Below, one piece after another: positions 43,730-52,580 of a stretch of DNA of 64,000 nt. Made by a program: the position numbers and the translations under genes. The DNA comes from DALYJJ01 sp031969915 (GTDB lineage: Bacteria > Acidobacteriota > Terriglobia > Bryobacterales > Bryobacteraceae). The DNA is taken from the NCBI GenBank assembly GCA_031969915.1, contig DALYJJ010000006.1, positions 1-64,000 of the forward strand, read 5' to 3'. Below the pieces are notes generated by a model. It saw nothing but the letters and a program-made list of their open reading frames with translations. It was not told the origin of the DNA and searched no databases. Each line of letters starts with the position of its first letter. The stretch's first letter is position 1.

Positions 43730-44476
43730 CTACTCCTTGCGCCCCACCAGCACGATCGACTGACCCAGCGGCAGATCCACCCCGCCGCCGATGAGAGCCG
43801 CCTCCGCCGTGAGCGGCAGTTGCAGCAAGTTGTTCAGCCAGGCCGGCGGGAGCGTCACGCCGCTGGCCGGCCGGGCGCGCGTGAGCGGCTCCCAGACCCG
43901 GAACTTGGTAAGCGCGACCGGCAGCAGGAACGTGTTCGCGTAGGTTGATCGCAAGACGCGCACCCCTGCTTCCTCGACGCGGCGGACCAGTCTTCCCCTC
44001 ACGAAACGCTGCCGCTCTTTGACGAACATCGAGTGGCGGCTGCGGAGCGCGCGAAGCGCCGCTGCCCGCAGCACCAGGAGTCCTCCCGGCCGCAGCACGC
44101 GCGCCATCTCAGTGAGCGGGATAACTTCATTGCCGCTGGAAAAATGCGGTAGAACGTCCATGGAGAATACGGCGTCGAAGGAACCGGCAGCGAAAGGCAG
44201 CCGGCTCACATCCGCTCGCGCCACGCGGGCCAACCCCCGTCCGTGGGCCTGCCGGACTCCCGCTTCTCCGAGATCCACGGCGTGAACGCGCCATCCGTAT
44301 CGCCGTTCCAGTAAGGCGGCAAAGTGCCCCGTGCCGCAACCGGCCTCCAGAACGGGTCCGAAGGTCTTTCCTGCCAGGAACGGATCGATCAACCGGAACA
44401 GGATGCTCCGCATGCCGCGGTACCACCACAGCGTTTCCTCCGCGGCCGCGATGTTCTGGAATTCGGCGGGGTTCAC
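43730..44476 (-). CDS. Class I SAM-dependent methyltransferase
   Basis: 248 residues from GTG 44476, overlapping the stop of the epimerase (GTGA). VLEAGCGTGHFAALLERRYG is SAM motif I, VHAVDLGEAGVRQAHGRG motif II, and FDAVFSMDVLPHFSSGNE and LRPGGLLVLRAAALRAL follow. It is likely to methylate a sugar or glycolipid, given its neighbours. The C-terminal part is hydrophobic. Confidence 0.85.
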   Translation of the reverse strand: MNPAEFQNIAAAEETLWWYRGMRSILFRLIDPFLAGKTFGPVLEAGCGTGHFAALLERRYGWRVHAVDLGEAGVRQAHGRGLARVARADVSRLPFAAGSFDAVFSMDVLPHFSSGNEVIPLTEMARVLRPGGLLVLRAAALRALRSRHSMFVKERQRFVRGRLVRRVEEAGVRVLRSTYANTFLLPVALTKFRVWEPLTRARPASGVTLPPAWLNNLLQLPLTAEAALIGGGVDLPLGQSIVLVGRKE

Positions 44477-45534
44477 ACGCGCGCGCGGACCGGTGCTTGC
44501 TGCAGCGCCTCTTCGTAGTGGTCCGTGAGCGGGCACGCGGGCTCGGCGGCGCCGTCCAGGTAAAAGGGCAGCGTGTCGCGGAAATAGGCGATGGTCCGCC
44601 GGCACCCTTCGGCCAGCGATACCTTGGGACGCCAGCAGAATTCCTCCTCCAGGCGCGCAGGGTTGGTGCAATAGCTTCCGATGTCGATCGCCTTGCGCTC
44701 CGGTGGGAACGGCCGGTAGCGGACTTCGCCCCCGCCCGCCGCGTCGAGAATCGCCGCGGCAATGTCCCGCAGGGCGATCCCGCACGGTGCGCCGACGTTG
44801 TAATCCTCGTGCGCGAAATCGGGGTGCAGGCCGGCCATGAGGAAAGCGTCAACAACATCGTCGATATAGATCGCGTCGCGCTCCTGCAGACCATCTCCGA
44901 ACAACTCAATGGGGCGGCCCGTCAGCGCGCGCCGGAAGAAGTTGCCCAGAAAGCCCTGGCACGGCGCCGCCAACGCCATCCTTGGTCCGTAGACGTTGGT
45001 CAACCGGAGCACCGCCGCGTCCAGTTCGCCAAGCCGCCGCAGCAAGAGGTGGTACTGGGTTGCCGCGTACTTGTGAATACCGTTGAAGTCAATTGGCCGA
45101 ATCGGGTGCGCTTCGTCCACCGGCAGGTATCGCGGAATGCCGAAGACCTGGCGTGTACTGGCAAACACCACCCTAATCCCGGGAGCCGCATTCCGGCAGG
45201 CCAGCAGGAACCGCAACTGCGACTCTGTGTTCAGCCGCAGATCCCGTTCGGGAAACTGCATGCTGTGAACGTGGCTGATCTCGCCCGCCAGGTTGAAGAC
45301 GAGGTCCGTGCGCCGGAGGATATCCGCGAAGCTCTCCGCCTCCGCGATATCGCGCTCGATCACGCAGACGTCACCGGCGACTGGCGCGAGGTTCTGATTG
45401 TTCGCCCCGCAGCCAAGGATCCTCGCGTCAATCACCGTGACGCGCGCGCCCAACTCCACGAGCCGGACGACTAAATTGCTACCGATGAATCCCAGTCCAC
45501 CTGTGACCAGGACACACTTTCCCCGGTACGACAA
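44473..45534 (-). CDS. NAD-dependent sugar epimerase/dehydratase
   Basis: 353 residues from TTG 45534, with GGAGG eight bases upstream (45548-45556 region). CVLVTGGLGFIGSNLVVRLV is the GxxGxxG site, VFASTRQVFGIPRYLP and NGIHKYAATQYHLLLRRLG supply the Ser/Thr and Tyr-x-x-x-Lys-like region (HKYAATQ is atypical), and RDAIYIDDVVDAFLMAG the UDP-sugar end. It probably makes a nucleotide sugar for the surface glycan. Confidence 0.85.
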   Translation of the reverse strand: MSYRGKCVLVTGGLGFIGSNLVVRLVELGARVTVIDARILGCGANNQNLAPVAGDVCVIERDIAEAESFADILRRTDLVFNLAGEISHVHSMQFPERDLRLNTESQLRFLLACRNAAPGIRVVFASTRQVFGIPRYLPVDEAHPIRPIDFNGIHKYAATQYHLLLRRLGELDAAVLRLTNVYGPRMALAAPCQGFLGNFFRRALTGRPIELFGDGLQERDAIYIDDVVDAFLMAGLHPDFAHEDYNVGAPCGIALRDIAAAILDAAGGGEVRYRPFPPERKAIDIGSYCTNPARLEEEFCWRPKVSLAEGCRRTIAYFRDTLPFYLDGAAEPACPLTDHYEEALQQAPVRARV

Positions 45535-45660
45535 AAAACAAGCCTCCAGAGGGAGGTCCCCGTTACGTGTATTGCCGTATGATCTCCGTTTGCCGGATGT
45601 TCGTCAACAGAAATCGTTAAAAAAACGCAACTTCTGGTACTTTCTCGTGTTAACGCCGCG

Positions 45661-46764
45661 TCACGGGGCAAAGAAAGAGCGAATCGTTTCTGCTACTCGG
45701 ATCGCGTCGCGGGGCGGCAGATAGGGCCAGAGGGGCAGTGAGAGAACCTCCCTCGCTGCCCGCTCGGCTTCGGGCAGGTCCCCTCGCCGGGCTCCCGAAC
45801 CCGCGAATGCCGGATGCAGGTGCAGCGGCACGGGGTAATGGGCACCTGTTCCGATGCCCTGGGCGGCCAGGTGCGCCCTGAGGCGCTCCCGCCGTTTCAC
45901 GCGGATCACGTACAGATGGTGGACGGAGCAGGGCCAGCGTTTCAAAAGGCGAACACCGGGGCAATCGCGGAGCAGGTCGTCATAAAGCGCCGCGATGCGC
46001 GCCCGCCAGGCATTCCACTCTTCCAGCTTCGGCAGGAAAGCGCGCAGGTAGCAGCACTGCATCTCGTCCAGGCGGGAGTTGGCGCCCGCGATGCGGCTGA
46101 GCTGGTCATTCCTGCGCCCTCCGTCACGCAGCAGGCGGAGGCCACGGTCCACGGTGGCGGAGTTGGTCGCAACTGCTCCTCCGTCGCCCAGGCAGCCGAG
46201 GTTCTTGGTTGGGTAGAAGCTGTAGGCGACGTAGCGGGAGTAGGCGGTGAGCGGGCGGCCGCGGTAGCGCGCGCCGTGGGCCTGGCAGGCGTCTTGCAGC
46301 AACTCTGCGCCGGCGTCCTTTGCCAGACGCGAGAACTGGTCCAAGGGGCAGGGTTGCCCGTAGAGATGGACCGGGAGGAGGGCGGCCGTCCGCTTGGTGA
46401 TGCGGGCGGCCGCCTTCGCTGGGTCCAGCAGCAGTGTGTCGGGGTCGATGTCGGCGAAGCGAATGGAAGCGCCGGCGCCGAGGATGCCGATGCCGGTGAA
46501 CGGCGCTGTCAGCGGGGTGGTGAGCACTTCCTGGTTCGAGCGAACGATGCCCGCGTGGCGGAGAGATAGTTCAATCGCGGACGTGCCGCTGCCGGCGCCG
46601 ATGGCGAACCGGGAGCCCAGCGCCGCGGCGAACTCCCGCTCGAACGAGGCCAATTGCTCGCCGAGGATGAACTGCATGCGGTGGAACAGTTCGTCCAGCC
46701 GCGCCCGCCACGCCGCTTCAGTGGCCTGCAGCGCGGGTTTGAGATTGACGGCGGGTATGGTCAT
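45661..46764 (-). CDS. DegT/DnrJ/EryC1-type sugar aminotransferase
   Basis: 367 residues. AIGAGSGTSAIELSLRHAGI is the PLP phosphate-binding start, LLPVHLYGQPCPLDQF and QDACQAHGARYRG (cofactor Asp), then YVAYSFYPTKNLGCLGDGG with the Schiff-base Lys. It transfers an amino group to a keto-sugar nucleotide. It overlaps the glycosyltransferase upstream by 47 bases. Confidence 0.93.
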   Translation of the reverse strand: MTIPAVNLKPALQATEAAWRARLDELFHRMQFILGEQLASFEREFAAALGSRFAIGAGSGTSAIELSLRHAGIVRSNQEVLTTPLTAPFTGIGILGAGASIRFADIDPDTLLLDPAKAAARITKRTAALLPVHLYGQPCPLDQFSRLAKDAGAELLQDACQAHGARYRGRPLTAYSRYVAYSFYPTKNLGCLGDGGAVATNSATVDRGLRLLRDGGRRNDQLSRIAGANSRLDEMQCCYLRAFLPKLEEWNAWRARIAALYDDLLRDCPGVRLLKRWPCSVHHLYVIRVKRRERLRAHLAAQGIGTGAHYPVPLHLHPAFAGSGARRGDLPEAERAAREVLSLPLWPYLPPRDAIRVAETIRSFFAP

Positions 46765-47497
46765 GGAGGAACAGCGGCAGCAGCACCAGGCGCACGTAGA
46801 GGCGCACGATCTGCGAGAACGTGGTGGCCAGCGACTTCACGCGGAAGAACTGCGAACGCCCGTGCAGCCGCGGGTAGTGGTGGACGCCCACCTCTTCCAC
46901 CCGGCAGCCGCTCAACTCCAGCCTCCGCACCAACTCGACGCAGATGGTGCCGCTGGTGGAGGTGAGCGGGTCGCCCTCCAGCAGTTCCCGGCGGATGAGC
47001 CGGAAGTCGCAATCGATGTCGCGCAGCCGGATTCGGAACAGCGTGCGCGCGAACCGGTTATACAGGTGGCCGATGACGATCCGATGCCACGGATCGTTGC
47101 GCTCCAGTTTGAAGCCGTTGACCAGGCCGACACCGGGTGCGGCACGTTCCAGCAGCTTCGGCAGTTCGCCGACGTCGTACTGGCCGTCTCCGTCGGTATA
47201 GAAAACCCACTCGCGAGTCGCGGCGGCGAATCCGGAGCGCAGCGCGCCGCCATAACCCCGATTGACGTCATGCGTGACCACCCGCATGCGGGGCGCATAC
47301 TGCCGCTCGAGCGCGGCCAGGACGGCCGCCGTTTGATCCTGGCTCCCATCGTTGACGACGATGACCTCGTAGTCGGCGGCGAACCGTTCGAGCGTCTCGA
47401 ACGCCCGCCCCACGAGCGCCGGCAAGGACGGCGCGTCGTTGTAGGCCGGAAAGAACACGCTGAGGCCGCGGAAGCGGCGGGCTTCGCTGGACGACAA
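46718..47497 (-). CDS. Family 2 glycosyltransferase
   Basis: 259 residues. LSVFFPAYNDAPSLPALVGR then YEVIVVNDGSQDQTAAVLAA (nucleotide-binding Asp) and VFYTDGDGQYDVGELPKLLE (metal-binding DxD) identify a GT-A enzyme of the dolichol-phosphate mannose synthase/ArnC type that charges a lipid carrier. It opens the leftward glycan operon, close to the tRNA gene on the other strand. Confidence 0.92.
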   Translation of the reverse strand: MSSSEARRFRGLSVFFPAYNDAPSLPALVGRAFETLERFAADYEVIVVNDGSQDQTAAVLAALERQYAPRMRVVTHDVNRGYGGALRSGFAAATREWVFYTDGDGQYDVGELPKLLERAAPGVGLVNGFKLERNDPWHRIVIGHLYNRFARTLFRIRLRDIDCDFRLIRRELLEGDPLTSTSGTICVELVRRLELSGCRVEEVGVHHYPRLHGRSQFFRVKSLATTFSQIVRLYVRLVLLPLFLHDHTRRQSQTRAAGH

Positions 47498-47559
47498 GCT
47501 AGTACCCTAGCACAGCGGCGGCGGGCTTGTGCTATCGTAGAATCTGACCTCCCTCGCGT

Positions 47560-47635
47560 GGGCCTGTGGCGCAGTTGGGAGCGCGCTTCCATGGCATGGA
47601 AGAGGTCGAGAGTTCGAATCTCTCCAGGTCCACCA
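47560..47635 (+). tRNA. tRNA-Ala (anticodon GGC)
   Basis: Acceptor GGGCCTG (47560-47566) pairs with CAGGTCC (47625-47631), including the G3-U70 pair that identifies alanine tRNAs. The anticodon stem CTTCC/GGAAG encloses ATGGCAT with anticodon GGC; the T arm is GAGAG-TTCGAAT-CTCTC. CCA is encoded (47633-47635). Confidence 0.97.
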
Positions 47636-47688
47636 ACACTCAGACCCTACAAGATTGAGTTGATGTCGCCCCTGGGCATGGGCGCGAC

Positions 47689-48027
47689 CTATGCCGACCG
47701 CCGGATCGGTACAAAACGGATCTCGACCCGCTGATTCAACGCGCCCGCAATCCTGCGCAACATCGCCAGGGAGTGGCCCTCATAATCGGCGTCCTCAAGG
47801 CGGCAGATGACCGATGCGGTTGTGCCTATGAGCTGGGCAAGCTGAGTTTGGGTGAGGTCCGCCGCAGTCCTCAGTTCCTGGATCTTGCGGGCGATCTCTT
47901 CATTTGCGCGCACTTCTTCCAGGTTCTTGAGCCGGGCCGGTTTGCCTTCGTAGAACCGGCGATGAAGAATCTCCACCGCATCGCGAGTTGGCTTCAGCGT
48001 CTTTGCTTTCTTATCTGGCATTGTCAA
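47689..48027 (-). CDS. higA: HigA-type antitoxin with XRE helix-turn-helix
   Basis: 112 residues. IQELRTAADLTQTQLAQLIG then TTASVICRLEDADYEGHSLA is the helix-turn-helix, following an N-terminal segment DAVEILHRRFYEGKPAR. It overlaps the toxin gene upstream by 4 bases. It would neutralise the toxin and repress the operon through the palindrome at 48407-48422. Confidence 0.85.
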   Translation of the reverse strand: MTMPDKKAKTLKPTRDAVEILHRRFYEGKPARLKNLEEVRANEEIARKIQELRTAADLTQTQLAQLIGTTASVICRLEDADYEGHSLAMLRRIAGALNQRVEIRFVPIRRSA

Positions 48028-48392
48028 GCTTCCTCATACGTGTGCTTCGCTGAATTGGTCTCGAACCGCTTCTTACGTTCGACGGCACGATCGATCTCTT
48101 TCGGCGGGACCACCCGCTCTTTCGCAAGACCTTGAGAGACGACGGCGGCCACGGCTCCGTGGAAGAAGTACAGGATCCGATGGTGAACGCCTCCAAGGCT
48201 GACGCGCAGTTCGTGGATGCCGTCTCGCAGGAAGTCCGATTCAGGCCGACGAAGTTCGTGTCCCATCTCGCGCAGGCGCTCCAACCGGAGGTAGCACTTG
48301 TCCTGCACCTTCGCCGGTAACTTGTCGAACCACTCGATGAACGGGCATGATCCGTCTTCTTCTCGGTAGAGGGCGACTCTGATCCGGGGCAC
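48024..48392 (-). CDS. higB: HigB/RelE-fold toxin (Gp49-like)
   Basis: 122 residues from GTG 48392 (VPRIRVALYREEDGSC). A TTG at 48413 would extend it but lies inside the operator palindrome, so the GTG is preferred. CPFIEWFDKLPAKVQDKCYL, DGIHELRVSLGGVHHRILYF and GLAKERVVPPKEIDRAVER are typical of phage-derived Gp49/HigB mRNA interferases. Toxin precedes antitoxin, the usual HigBA order. Confidence 0.85.
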   Translation of the reverse strand: MPRIRVALYREEDGSCPFIEWFDKLPAKVQDKCYLRLERLREMGHELRRPESDFLRDGIHELRVSLGGVHHRILYFFHGAVAAVVSQGLAKERVVPPKEIDRAVERKKRFETNSAKHTYEEA

Positions 48393-48406
48393 TCGATTCG
48401 AGTGTA

Positions 48407-48422
48407 TTCGCAATATTGCGAA
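48407..48422. promoter_or_regulatory. Perfect 16-base palindrome, likely HigA operator
   Basis: TTCGCAATATTGCGAA is its own reverse complement and lies just upstream of the higB start, where an autorepressor would block the promoter. No copy was noticed elsewhere in the window. Confidence 0.6.
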
Positions 48423-48538
48423 AGGGCAAGTTGCGTCGCCCAGCGCTACCGGGGAAGAAGAAAGGGTGCTCCTATCTGGCAGAACGCCAAGAAGGCCCGA
48501 CGCGGCTTGCGTTGGCAGGCTCGCTGCGTTGACGCATA

Positions 48539-48826
48539 ATGGGGCAGAGAGTTGACGAGATCGCTGACATTTGCCGCCGCCATCAGGTCAGGGAATTGTC
48601 CCTGTTCGGTTCGGCTGTGCGCGGCGATATGCGGCCGGATAGCGACATCGACTTTCTCGTCGATTCCCTGCCGGGGGCGCGACCTGGCCTGTTGGGCGTA
48701 TCCGCGATGATGCGTGAGTTCACTGCACTGCTCGGTCGCCGCGTCGATTTGGCCGTCAAGCCCGCACTAAAGCCTCGCATCCGGCCCGGTGTGCTGGCGG
48801 AGGCCCGACTGATCTATGCGGCGTGA
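48539..48826 (+). CDS. MNT-type minimal nucleotidyltransferase antitoxin
   Basis: 95 residues. ELSLFGSAVRGDMRPDSDID then FLVD is the GSxxRG...DxD motif of MNT proteins that AMPylate and silence HEPN toxins. The partner start (48816) overlaps its stop, the normal MNT-HEPN order, but the HEPN gene has decayed to 18 codons. Confidence 0.85.
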   Translation: MGQRVDEIADICRRHQVRELSLFGSAVRGDMRPDSDIDFLVDSLPGARPGLLGVSAMMREFTALLGRRVDLAVKPALKPRIRPGVLAEARLIYAA

Positions 48827-48872
48827 TGATTCGCTCGACCTGACGCAGCGCAGGATTTCGCCGGCCCTGTGA
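48816..48872 (+). pseudogene. Truncated HEPN toxin remnant
   Basis: Eighteen codons (MRRDDSLDLTQRRISPAL) begin as HEPN partners of MNT do (MRRDD) and overlap the MNT stop, then hit TGA. The catalytic RxxxxxH motif is gone. Confidence 0.45.
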
Positions 48873-48932
48873 GCCAAAGGCGGCATTCGCCTCGCGTACA
48901 ATGTCAACAGCCCACCACAGAGGAGACAACGT

Positions 48933-49598
48933 ATGTCCAATGGCACGAGTATGCCCCGGATCGGCGATCCGGCCCCCGATTTCACAGCCGTCACCACGCA
49001 TGCCGGAGCGATGAAGTTCAGCGAGTGGCAGGGCGATTCCTGGGTCGTCCTGTTCTCTCACCCGGCGGACTTCACGCCCGTCTGTTCCACCGAACTGACG
49101 GAGTTCGCGCGCCGCGCCGCTGAATTCAAGGCTCTCAACGCGAAGCTCATCGGGCTGAGCGTGGACAGCGTGCACTCGCACCTGGCCTGGATTCAAAATC
49201 TGAAGCAGATTATGGGCGTCTCGATCGAATACCCGATGATCGCGGACCTGGACATGAAGGTGGCTCAGCTCTACGGCATGATCCATCCGGGCGCGAGCGT
49301 AACCGCCACCGTGCGCGCGGTGTTCATCATTGACCCGAAGCATGTGATTCGCGCCATCGTGTACTACCCGATGAACGCGGGCCGCAACGTCGACGAGATC
49401 GTGCGCATCATCACCGCGCTGCAAACCGCCGACACCAACGCGTGCGCGCTGCCGGTGAACTGGAGGCCGGGCGACAAGGTGGTGGTGCCGCCGCCGAAGA
49501 CCATGGCCGAAGTCGCCGAGCGCGAATCCCACCGCGGCAAGGATTACGACGTGAAGGACTTCTACCTCTCGCTTCGCGAGGGCCCGAAGGCCGGCTAG
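48933..49598 (+). CDS. 1-Cys (Prx6-type) peroxiredoxin
   Basis: 221 residues. FSHPADFTPVCSTELTEFAR carries the peroxidatic Cys in the PxxxTxxC motif; DLDMKVAQLYGMIHP and RAVFIIDPKHVIRAIVYYPM follow, and the C-terminal dimer arm ends LSLREGPKAG. It reduces hydrogen and organic peroxides. An AGGAGA sequence lies upstream of the ATG. It is followed 17 bases later by the persulfide dioxygenase fusion. Confidence 0.93.
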   Translation: MSNGTSMPRIGDPAPDFTAVTTHAGAMKFSEWQGDSWVVLFSHPADFTPVCSTELTEFARRAAEFKALNAKLIGLSVDSVHSHLAWIQNLKQIMGVSIEYPMIADLDMKVAQLYGMIHPGASVTATVRAVFIIDPKHVIRAIVYYPMNAGRNVDEIVRIITALQTADTNACALPVNWRPGDKVVVPPPKTMAEVAERESHRGKDYDVKDFYLSLREGPKAG

Positions 49599-49615
49599 CG
49601 CGAGCGGGAGGCTTC

Positions 49616-50962
49616 GTGTATTTCGAGCAGTTCTATCTGGGCTGCCTCGCTCACGCCTCGTACCTGCTGGGGTCCGAGGGCGAGGCAGCCGTGGTGGATC
49701 CACAGCGCGATGTCGATATCTACCTGGCGGCCGCGTGCGAAGCGGGTCTCACGATCCGCGCGGTGATCGAAACGCATCTGCACGCGGACTTCGTCTCCGG
49801 CCACCAGGAACTGGCGGAGCGAACGGGTGCGCAGGTGTACATCGGCGCGCAGGCGGGCGCGCGCTTTCCCCACGTTCCCGTGCACGACGGCGACCTGCTC
49901 CGGGTCGGCCGGGCCGTGCTGCGCTTTCTGGAAACGCCGGGCCACACTCCGGAGAGCATCTCCGTTCTGGTGACCGATCCGGAGCGTGCAGCGGAACCGT
50001 TCGCGGTTCTCACCGGCGACACCTTGTTTATCGGCGACGCCGGCCGTCCGGACCTGTCGGCGGAGCACACGCCGCAGGAGCTCGCCGGCCTGCTCTACGA
50101 ATCGCTGCACGGGAAGCTGCTGAAGCTGCCGGATGACGTCGAGGTCTATCCGGCGCACGGCGCGGGCTCGCTCTGCGGGCGGCAGATCGGAACCGAACGC
50201 TCGTCCACTATCGGGCGCGAACGGAGGACAAACCCCGCGCTGCGGCCGATGGACAAAGAGGCGTTCATCCGCTACCTGACCGACGATCTGCCGGACCGCC
50301 CGGATTATTTTGCGCGCGAGGTGGAGATCAACCGCTCCGGGGCCGGCGCCATCGCGGCGCTGCCCCCGCTCCGCGCGCTCAGTTGGGCGGAGGCGGAGCC
50401 GCTGCTGGAGCAGGGCGCGATCCTGTTGGACGTGCGCCCCGCCTCAGCCTATGCGGGCGGACACATTCGCGGCGCGGTGCACATCGGACTCGGCGGGCAG
50501 TTCGCATCGTGGGCCGGGATTCTGCTGGGCGTGGATGCCCGGCTGATCCTGGTGGGCGAGGATTGGGAGCAGGCGCGCACGCGGCTGGCGCGCGTGGGGA
50601 TTGAGGACGTGGCCGGCTATCTTACGGACGGCCCCGCCACTCTAACCACGCCGCAGGTGAGCGTTCAGGATTTGCAGGCGCTGATGGCTGAGGGCGGGCT
50701 TACCGTGCTCGATGTCCGCCGTGCCGCGGAGTGGGAAGCAGGACACCTCGCCGGTGCGCGGCTGGCGCCCCTCCAACAGTTGGCGAAGGAGGCCGGTCCG
50801 CTGGATCGCACGGCCCTCACGGCCGTTCACTGTAAGAGCGGGTACCGCAGTGCGATCGCCGTTTCCCTGCTGGAGAAAGCCGGGTTCGAGCGCGTGGTGA
50901 ACGTGACCGGCGGCTTCGACGCGTGGGCGACGGCGGGACTGCCGGTCTCCGTGGGGCGGTAG
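49616..50962 (+). CDS. Persulfide dioxygenase-rhodanese fusion
   Basis: 448 residues from GTG 49616 (GGGAGG seven bases upstream; the longer frame to 49442 is antisense-like read-through). The metallo-beta-lactamase part has VIETHLHADFVSGHQELAER, ETPGHTPESISVL and LTGDTLFIGDAGRPDL as in ETHE1-type persulfide dioxygenases. Two rhodanese domains follow; only the second has an active-site Cys (VHCKSGYRSAIAVSLLE), and the first (LILVGEDWEQARTRLA) lacks it. It oxidises glutathione persulfide to sulfite or transfers sulfur. Confidence 0.88.
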   Translation: MYFEQFYLGCLAHASYLLGSEGEAAVVDPQRDVDIYLAAACEAGLTIRAVIETHLHADFVSGHQELAERTGAQVYIGAQAGARFPHVPVHDGDLLRVGRAVLRFLETPGHTPESISVLVTDPERAAEPFAVLTGDTLFIGDAGRPDLSAEHTPQELAGLLYESLHGKLLKLPDDVEVYPAHGAGSLCGRQIGTERSSTIGRERRTNPALRPMDKEAFIRYLTDDLPDRPDYFAREVEINRSGAGAIAALPPLRALSWAEAEPLLEQGAILLDVRPASAYAGGHIRGAVHIGLGGQFASWAGILLGVDARLILVGEDWEQARTRLARVGIEDVAGYLTDGPATLTTPQVSVQDLQALMAEGGLTVLDVRRAAEWEAGHLAGARLAPLQQLAKEAGPLDRTALTAVHCKSGYRSAIAVSLLEKAGFERVVNVTGGFDAWATAGLPVSVGR

Positions 50963-51024
50963 CGTTCGATGGGCGCGCCGCACCGAAGCGGCCCCCCGGC
51001 GCGTGTGTCATGCTGTTGGGCGCC

Positions 51025-52110
51025 ATGCGTATCGCCGCCCTGCTTCCGTTCTGTCTCGCCGTGCCGCTGACGGCACAGGAGACCCCGCTTCGTCTCGCCA
51101 TCGCCGGCCTGGTGCACGGCCACGTCACGGGATTCCTGAAGGGCGGCGTGGAGCGCAAGGACGTGGCCATCGTCGGTGTGTTCGACCCCGACCGGAGCTT
51201 GCACGAAAAATACGGAAAACGTTTCGGGCTAGCCGCGCCGCTGTTCTACACCGATCTGGGCGCGATGCTCGACGCCGTCAAGCCGGAGGCCGTGGCGGCG
51301 TTCACGGATACGTTCGATCACGTGAAGGTGGTGGAGGAGGCGTCGCGCCGCGGGATCACGGTGATGATGGAGAAGCCGCTGGCGGTGAGCGTGGAGCACG
51401 CCCGCGCGATCGAGCGCGCCGCGGCAAAGGGCAAGATCCAGGTGATCGTCAACTACGAGACCACCTGGTACCGCAGCCACGGCGAACTGTGGCGGTTCTT
51501 CAAGGAGCAGAAGGCCGGCGGCGCAATTCGCAAGATGGTGGCCATGGACGGCCACATGGGGCCGCGCGAGATCGGCGTCCCGCCCGAGTTCTTCGAATGG
51601 CTCACCGACCCGGTACGCAACGGCGCGGGTGCGCTCTACGATTTCGGCTGCTATGGCGCGAATCTGATGACCTGGCTGATGGACCACCAGCGTCCGGTTT
51701 CGGTGATGGCCATGACCGCGCGAAACAAGCCCGCGATCTACCCGAAGGTGGACGACGAAGCGACCATCCTGGTGGAGTATCCGGGCGCGCAGGGCATCAT
51801 TCAGGCTTCCTGGAACTGGCCTTACAATCGCAAGGACTTCGAAGTGTACGGAGCGGGCGCGTACGCGCACGCGATCGGGGGAAATACGGTGCGCCGCAGG
51901 CTGGATGCGAAGGCGGCGGAGGAGACAGTGACTCCCCAGGATCTGCCCGCGGAGGAGCGCGACCCGCTCACCTATCTGCGCGCGGTGGCGCGCGGACGCA
52001 ACCCGGCGCGGACTCTTTCGTCGCTCGAGAATAACGTCATCGTGACGGAGATCCTGGAGGCGGCGCGCGAGTCCGCGCGCACCGGCAAGCGGGTGACGCT
52101 CCGCCGCTAG
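51025..52110 (+). CDS. Exported Gfo/Idh/MocA-type oxidoreductase
   Basis: 361 residues from ATG 51025 (MRIAALLPFCLAVPLTAQ, a signal peptide). RLAIAGLVHGHVTGFLKGG stands for the Rossmann motif, VVGVFDPDRSLHEKYGK-like strand 2 follows, and VMMEKPLAVSVEHARAIERA is the EKP motif typical of the family. GALYDFGCYGANLMTWLMD supplies the active-site His/Asp region in altered form. Exported members act on sugars or sugar acids. The end overlaps the convergent regulator by 4 bases. Confidence 0.82.
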   Translation: MRIAALLPFCLAVPLTAQETPLRLAIAGLVHGHVTGFLKGGVERKDVAIVGVFDPDRSLHEKYGKRFGLAAPLFYTDLGAMLDAVKPEAVAAFTDTFDHVKVVEEASRRGITVMMEKPLAVSVEHARAIERAAAKGKIQVIVNYETTWYRSHGELWRFFKEQKAGGAIRKMVAMDGHMGPREIGVPPEFFEWLTDPVRNGAGALYDFGCYGANLMTWLMDHQRPVSVMAMTARNKPAIYPKVDDEATILVEYPGAQGIIQASWNWPYNRKDFEVYGAGAYAHAIGGNTVRRRLDAKAAEETVTPQDLPAEERDPLTYLRAVARGRNPARTLSSLENNVIVTEILEAARESARTGKRVTLRR

Positions 52111-52409
52111 TGGACCGGTTCCGGGTCGGGCAGCCAGCAATAGCCGGCGCGCACGATGGTCTTGATGGCCGCCGACGTTTCGGCGCCGAGCTTCCGCCGC
52201 AGGCGTTGTACGTGGACGTCCACGGTCCGCGTCTTGGCTCCTTCGCCGTACTTCCATACCGTCCGAAGCAAGGTTTCGCGCGAAACGCAGCGGCCCGCGT
52301 TCTGCATGAGCACGGCCAGCAGTTCGCGCTCCTTCCGCGTAAGGCGAACACGTGACGTGAACTTCTGGACAGGCGGAATCAACGCGGCAGACATAACGGT
52401 TGAAGTCAT
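52107..52409 (-). CDS. Stand-alone OmpR/PhoB-type DNA-binding protein
   Basis: 100 residues from ATG 52409 (MTSTVMSAALIPPVQ). FTSRVRLTRKERELLAVLMQ, CVSRETLLRTVWKYG and TRTVDVHVQRLRRKLGAE then IVRAGYCWL is a complete winged helix of response regulators. There is no receiver domain. A sensor kinase lies 170 bases upstream on the same strand, but phosphotransfer to this protein is not possible as it stands. Confidence 0.85.
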   Translation of the reverse strand: MTSTVMSAALIPPVQKFTSRVRLTRKERELLAVLMQNAGRCVSRETLLRTVWKYGEGAKTRTVDVHVQRLRRKLGAETSAAIKTIVRAGYCWLPDPEPVH

Positions 52410-52580
52410 TGCAAACCTTCCCCTTCTTTCGTTGTTCTGCCCTGTTTGGCCACACGGCGGCAGCGCCCCGCGCGCCATCCGCTCCGGTGGTGAACAACCC
52501 CGAGTAACAGTTATGACGTAGCAACCGGGGATTTGTTCGCGAGAAAGTGACGAACGGTGACTGGGGTGGGGCGAAATGGA

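Noticed and set aside
47560..48413. tRNA-Ala as an integration site for a mobile island
   Set aside because: A toxin-antitoxin pair is adjacent, but I found no integrase and no repeat of the tRNA 3' end in the window.
48933..49598. Peroxiredoxin as a second selenoprotein
   Set aside because: The peroxidatic residue is an ordinary Cys codon (TGT) and no in-frame TGA occurs.
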